Below are positions 61,073-64,000 of a DNA stretch of 64,000 nt, in pieces. Source of the stretch: Arcobacter iocasae (GTDB lineage: Bacteria > Campylobacterota > Campylobacteria > Campylobacterales > Arcobacteraceae). The stretch lies in assembly GCF_042214795.1 (NCBI RefSeq), contig NZ_CP090177.1, positions 372,001 to 436,000 on the forward strand, written 5' to 3'. Both the position numbers and the translations under genes were made by a program. The notes under the pieces are model-generated. The model made no database searches and had not been told where the DNA came from. It saw nothing but the letters and a program-made list of their open reading frames with translations. Each line of letters begins with the position of its first letter. The first letter of the stretch is position 1.

Positions 61073-63185
61073 AAGAAGGCCTTTTTAAAATTATTATTAG
61101 AAGTGTAATTGCAAGTATACCAACAGATGCAACAACACCTATTGAAAACAGAGCATTTACTTTAGAAAATATCAATACACCAAATCCAGCAAAAGTAGAT
61201 AATAAAGAATAAAAAATAGCGGTATAAGTACTCTTATCTAAATTCTTTGAACCTAAGTAAATACCAAAATCTATACTTATAGATAAAATCACAAATAACA
61301 TAAAAAAATGCAAAATATTAAATGTCATAAAAAAGGACAATGATAATATTAAAGCTATTGGAAAAATCAAATATGCAAAAGATAAAAGATAATTATCTTT
61401 TGTTGATAAAAATAACATAAGTAAAATAAATAAAATAGTTATTGTGCCATAAACCATCAGTTCATCATATATAGAACTTAGATTTTGTTCAAACATTGTT
61501 TTGATGCTTATGTTTACGATAAAACTATACTTAGAAAATTCAGTAATCTTATCTTTTGGCAAATTTGCATAAGTTAAAAAATAATCTTTAAATCTAATTA
61601 CATCTATACCTAAATCATTTATTGACTCTTTTGTATAAATTGGCTTATTATCATTTAAAATATAGGCATCTTTAAAATAATTGACTTTAAAACCTAACTG
61701 CATAGCTTTTTTATCCAATTGATTTTTTATATTCTTTAAGTTTATCTTTTGTAATAAAAGATTTTTATCTAAAAAGCCTTTTTCATCGATTAATATAGAA
61801 ATTGGAATATAAGAATTAGGATAATTATTTTTCAATATCCTTGCATTTTCAATTAGTTTTTCTATTGATTTTGATTTTAGTAAAACAGGCATATTTTTTT
61901 GAATATTTAAATTATTACTAAAATACTCTCCTGTTTGATTCAATTGCTTATTATTTACATCAAGATTCTTTAGATTTAAATCAAAGTGAAATCTATCTAT
62001 AGAAAATATCAATAATATAATTGCAAAAGATATAACATACATAGGTCTAACTTTTGAATAGAGTTTATAATACTTTGTAGTAGTATTTTTATGAGAAAAT
62101 TTAATTTTTGGATATAAAAATGCAAACTGAAAATATGAAAATAATAGAGAAATAATAGAAAAATAACAAAACTGCTTAATCAAATCAAAAGAGACAAAAG
62201 ATAAAATTACAAATGCTCCAACAGTAGTAAACATTCCTAAAAATACATCTTTATTAAAACCTTTTTTCTCTTTATAATAATCATGCATAAAGTGATGAAA
62301 CATATAATCAATGGCAACAGTAGAAATAGATATACCAAAGACCATAACAAAAATAGATAATTTATCAAAGAAAAAAGAGCAAAGCAATAGTGAAAATAGA
62401 ATAGATGAGACCAAGGTAACAATAGTATTTAAAAGTAATTTCACATTTTTCAAAATCACTAAATACAATAATATTAATAAAAAAGTAGAAATTGCAATTA
62501 TCTTGTTTACATCACTTTTTATTATTCTTGAATTTTCCACAAAATAAAAAATAGGTGAAAATACTTTTATATCTTTTTCACTGAATATTGTTTTTTCTAT
62601 TGAGTCATAAATTCTTTCATATTCTGAAATTGTATTTATTGAACTATCAAGATTAAAAATAGAAATATAACCCTTATTTTTTATACTTAGGTGATTGTTT
62701 TCTAGGGACAAGTTTTTAAATGAACTATCCTTAAAATAAAGACTTAAAGGATCTTGTTTATTTATAAAATATGAGAAATTTGATTTTAATAGATTTGATT
62801 TTATCTCTTCAAGTTTTTTAGTTATATTTAGATTATCTAAACTTTTTTCATCTATATTTTCTATATAAACTTTGTATTTGTCTTTATACTCTTTTAATTT
62901 TTTATTTTCATGTGTTTTTTCAAGACTTACACCCTCTATTTTAGAAAATGAACTTTCTAGTTTCTTAATTTTTTCTAAAGCATTTTTCTCTAATCCCTCA
63001 ACACTTAAAAAGATTTTTTTAGTACTTTTTAAATTATTAAATTCATTTAGTAATTCTTTTTTTTCACTATTTGGAAGTACAAATTGTAGATCAGTTGATA
63101 TATGACTAAAAGAGCCAAAAAGTACTACTAGTATGACTAAAGTACATAATATTAATATATTTATATAGTTAGTGAGTTTGAACAA
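61062..63185 (-). CDS. MMPL/RND-type exporter of the aryl-polyene type
   Basis: The 707-residue protein has about twelve membrane segments in two sets of six, each preceded by a periplasmic loop of about 180 residues. It corresponds to the predicted exporter (COG4258) present in aryl polyene clusters, and uses proton flow to move the lipid to the outer membrane with a LolA-like helper. Its start overlaps the LolA-like gene by 17 bases. Confidence 0.87.
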   Translation of the reverse strand: MFKLTNYINILILCTLVILVVLFGSFSHISTDLQFVLPNSEKKELLNEFNNLKSTKKIFLSVEGLEKNALEKIKKLESSFSKIEGVSLEKTHENKKLKEYKDKYKVYIENIDEKSLDNLNITKKLEEIKSNLLKSNFSYFINKQDPLSLYFKDSSFKNLSLENNHLSIKNKGYISIFNLDSSINTISEYERIYDSIEKTIFSEKDIKVFSPIFYFVENSRIIKSDVNKIIAISTFLLILLYLVILKNVKLLLNTIVTLVSSILFSLLLCSFFFDKLSIFVMVFGISISTVAIDYMFHHFMHDYYKEKKGFNKDVFLGMFTTVGAFVILSFVSFDLIKQFCYFSIISLLFSYFQFAFLYPKIKFSHKNTTTKYYKLYSKVRPMYVISFAIILLIFSIDRFHFDLNLKNLDVNNKQLNQTGEYFSNNLNIQKNMPVLLKSKSIEKLIENARILKNNYPNSYIPISILIDEKGFLDKNLLLQKINLKNIKNQLDKKAMQLGFKVNYFKDAYILNDNKPIYTKESINDLGIDVIRFKDYFLTYANLPKDKITEFSKYSFIVNISIKTMFEQNLSSIYDELMVYGTITILFILLMLFLSTKDNYLLSFAYLIFPIALILSLSFFMTFNILHFFMLFVILSISIDFGIYLGSKNLDKSTYTAIFYSLLSTFAGFGVLIFSKVNALFSIGVVASVGILAITLLIIILKRPSYDS

Positions 63186-63648
63186 TATTTATCCAATCAT
63201 CATTTGTAAAATATATCTTCAAAAACTTTAATTCTGAATCTATTTTTTGATACTCAATTTTATTTATCAAATTTGCTACATATTCACTTGGGATTAAAGT
63301 CGTAACTTCATTATTTCTTTTGATTTTAAAATACTCTTGTATATCTTCCACTTTATTTGTATAAATACTTTCTATGATTTTTGAAAAAATTGTCAAATCC
63401 AAATTATCTTCATAAGTAATAATATTCTCTTTATTGCCATCTTTTTCTACTATATTTTCTTTTGTGAAAGTAAATGATTTATTTTGTTGGGGATATGCAA
63501 CTTTTATAAAGTCATTATTTATATTTAAAATACCATTTCGATATACGCTAGCATTTAGTGCACTTATATATTTTTCTTCTTTAAATTCAATTTCATTTGA
63601 AAATAAAAAAAGAGTAGAAAATAAAAATAAAAATAAAACTTTAAACAT
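63169..63648 (-). CDS. LolA-like periplasmic carrier
   Basis: The 159-residue protein has a signal peptide (1-17) and a single LolA-like beta-sandwich. In aryl polyene clusters such a protein is thought to carry the lipid across the periplasm. The mature part lacks cysteines and matches the family by segment order rather than by strong motifs. It overlaps its neighbours by 17 and 8 bases, so it is translated with them. Confidence 0.75.
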   Translation of the reverse strand: MFKVLFLFLFSTLFLFSNEIEFKEEKYISALNASVYRNGILNINNDFIKVAYPQQNKSFTFTKENIVEKDGNKENIITYEDNLDLTIFSKIIESIYTNKVEDIQEYFKIKRNNEVTTLIPSEYVANLINKIEYQKIDSELKFLKIYFTNDDWINIVQTH

Positions 63649-64000
63649 CTACTTTTCCCTTTAAATAAATTTTTCTATGAACAAATTGTACAATTCCAGC
63701 AATAATAAACAAAAAATACCAACCAACAGATGAATAAAATGTCCAATAAAACATATCTTTTGAATAAAGTACAAAAGAATGAATTGAGACATTTGTCAAA
63801 GAGATATAAAACCAAAACAGTGTTGATTTATGAATATAATTTTTCTCTTTTTCTTCAACCTTTTTCTTCAATCTTTCTAAAAAAATAAAAATAAAAGAAT
63901 TTTTAGAAATATAGCTATATAAAATATAAATTGAAATTAATCCAGAAATCAATAATGGTAACATTTTTAAAAATAAAAAGTTATCTAAAAAATATGCCAA
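63641..64000 (-). CDS. COG4648-like membrane protein (partial at window edge)
   Basis: At least 119 residues are visible, with membrane segments at about 10-28, 62-80 and 88-105. The pattern YIHKSTLFWFYISLTNVSIH followed by WTFYSSVGWYFLFI is that of the COG4648 predicted membrane proteins found in aryl polyene clusters. The Met at the very edge is probably internal, since the family is longer. The rest of the cluster, including reductase and dehydratase genes if present, is outside the window. Confidence 0.7.
   Translation of the reverse strand: MAYFLDNFLFLKMLPLLISGLISIYILYSYISKNSFIFIFLERLKKKVEEKEKNYIHKSTLFWFYISLTNVSIHSFVLYSKDMFYWTFYSSVGWYFLFIIAGIVQFVHRKIYLKGKVDV

Noticed and set aside
1..64000. 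CRISPR arrays, rRNA genes, prophage modules
   Set aside because: No regular direct-repeat array, no rRNA sequence and no phage structural or integrase genes were seen on either strand.

Overview
The window looks like a chromosomal segment of an Arcobacter-type bacterium (Campylobacterota, formerly Epsilonproteobacteria). The evidence is the very low GC content and AT-rich codon use, together with several gene types and neighbourhoods typical of that phylum: a PgbA-like plasminogen-binding protein, a DUF5644-like protein, the tlyA-ribF pair, the kdsA-ribH-nusB-pyrF operon and a CtsD-sized secretin. The assignment rests on recognising protein families, not on a database search.

Layout. 1-1424: the N-terminal part of glutamate synthase large subunit (gltB), running off the left edge. 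1651-5912: a TRAP dicarboxylate-type transporter with two tandem, about 90 percent identical binding proteins (one secreted, one a lipoprotein) followed by dctQ and dctM. 5932-8226: a divergent Cache-domain histidine kinase and OmpR-type regulator that probably control the transporter. 8215-11631: an EI24 membrane protein, a radical SAM/SPASM protein and a DEAD-box helicase; the last two are divergent and both seem to lack any ATG/GTG/TTG start. 11644-16430: an operon of TonB-dependent receptor, small periplasmic protein, GGDEF-EAL protein and exonuclease. 16614-20495: a PfpI protein, an IclR regulator, a Nudix hydrolase, an HD-GYP protein and two small proteins. 20558-22180: a mobile-element zone with an intact IS110 transposase, a structured non-coding leader and a separate 31-bp inverted repeat. 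22251-30619: a small membrane protein, uraA/upp, a DUF808 protein and a tripartite EmrAB-OMF drug efflux operon with a divergent TetR repressor. 30689-31221: four tRNA genes. 31324-38424: pyrF, nusB, ribH, kdsA, a K+ channel with RCK domains, a DUF6394-like protein, a glutamate-synthase-like protein and an EamA transporter, all on the minus strand. 38547-51944: housekeeping and hypothetical genes.

52075 to the right edge is the most remarkable part: a biosynthetic gene cluster that combines dialkylresorcinol genes (a DarA-like flavodoxin-fold enzyme and a DarB-like ketosynthase, with an HTH-like protein and a BtrH-like acyltransferase) with aryl-polyene-type genes (chain-length-factor-like protein, ketosynthase, acyl carrier protein, acyl ligase, MMPL exporter, LolA-like carrier, COG4648-like membrane protein) and an ABC exporter. 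The two halves are convergent operons whose stop codons overlap. By analogy with flexirubin and dialkylresorcinol/aryl polyene systems, the likely product is an outer-membrane-associated pigment or lipid made from an aryl polyene and a resorcinol, but the reductase, dehydratase and starter-unit genes must lie beyond position 64000 if they exist.
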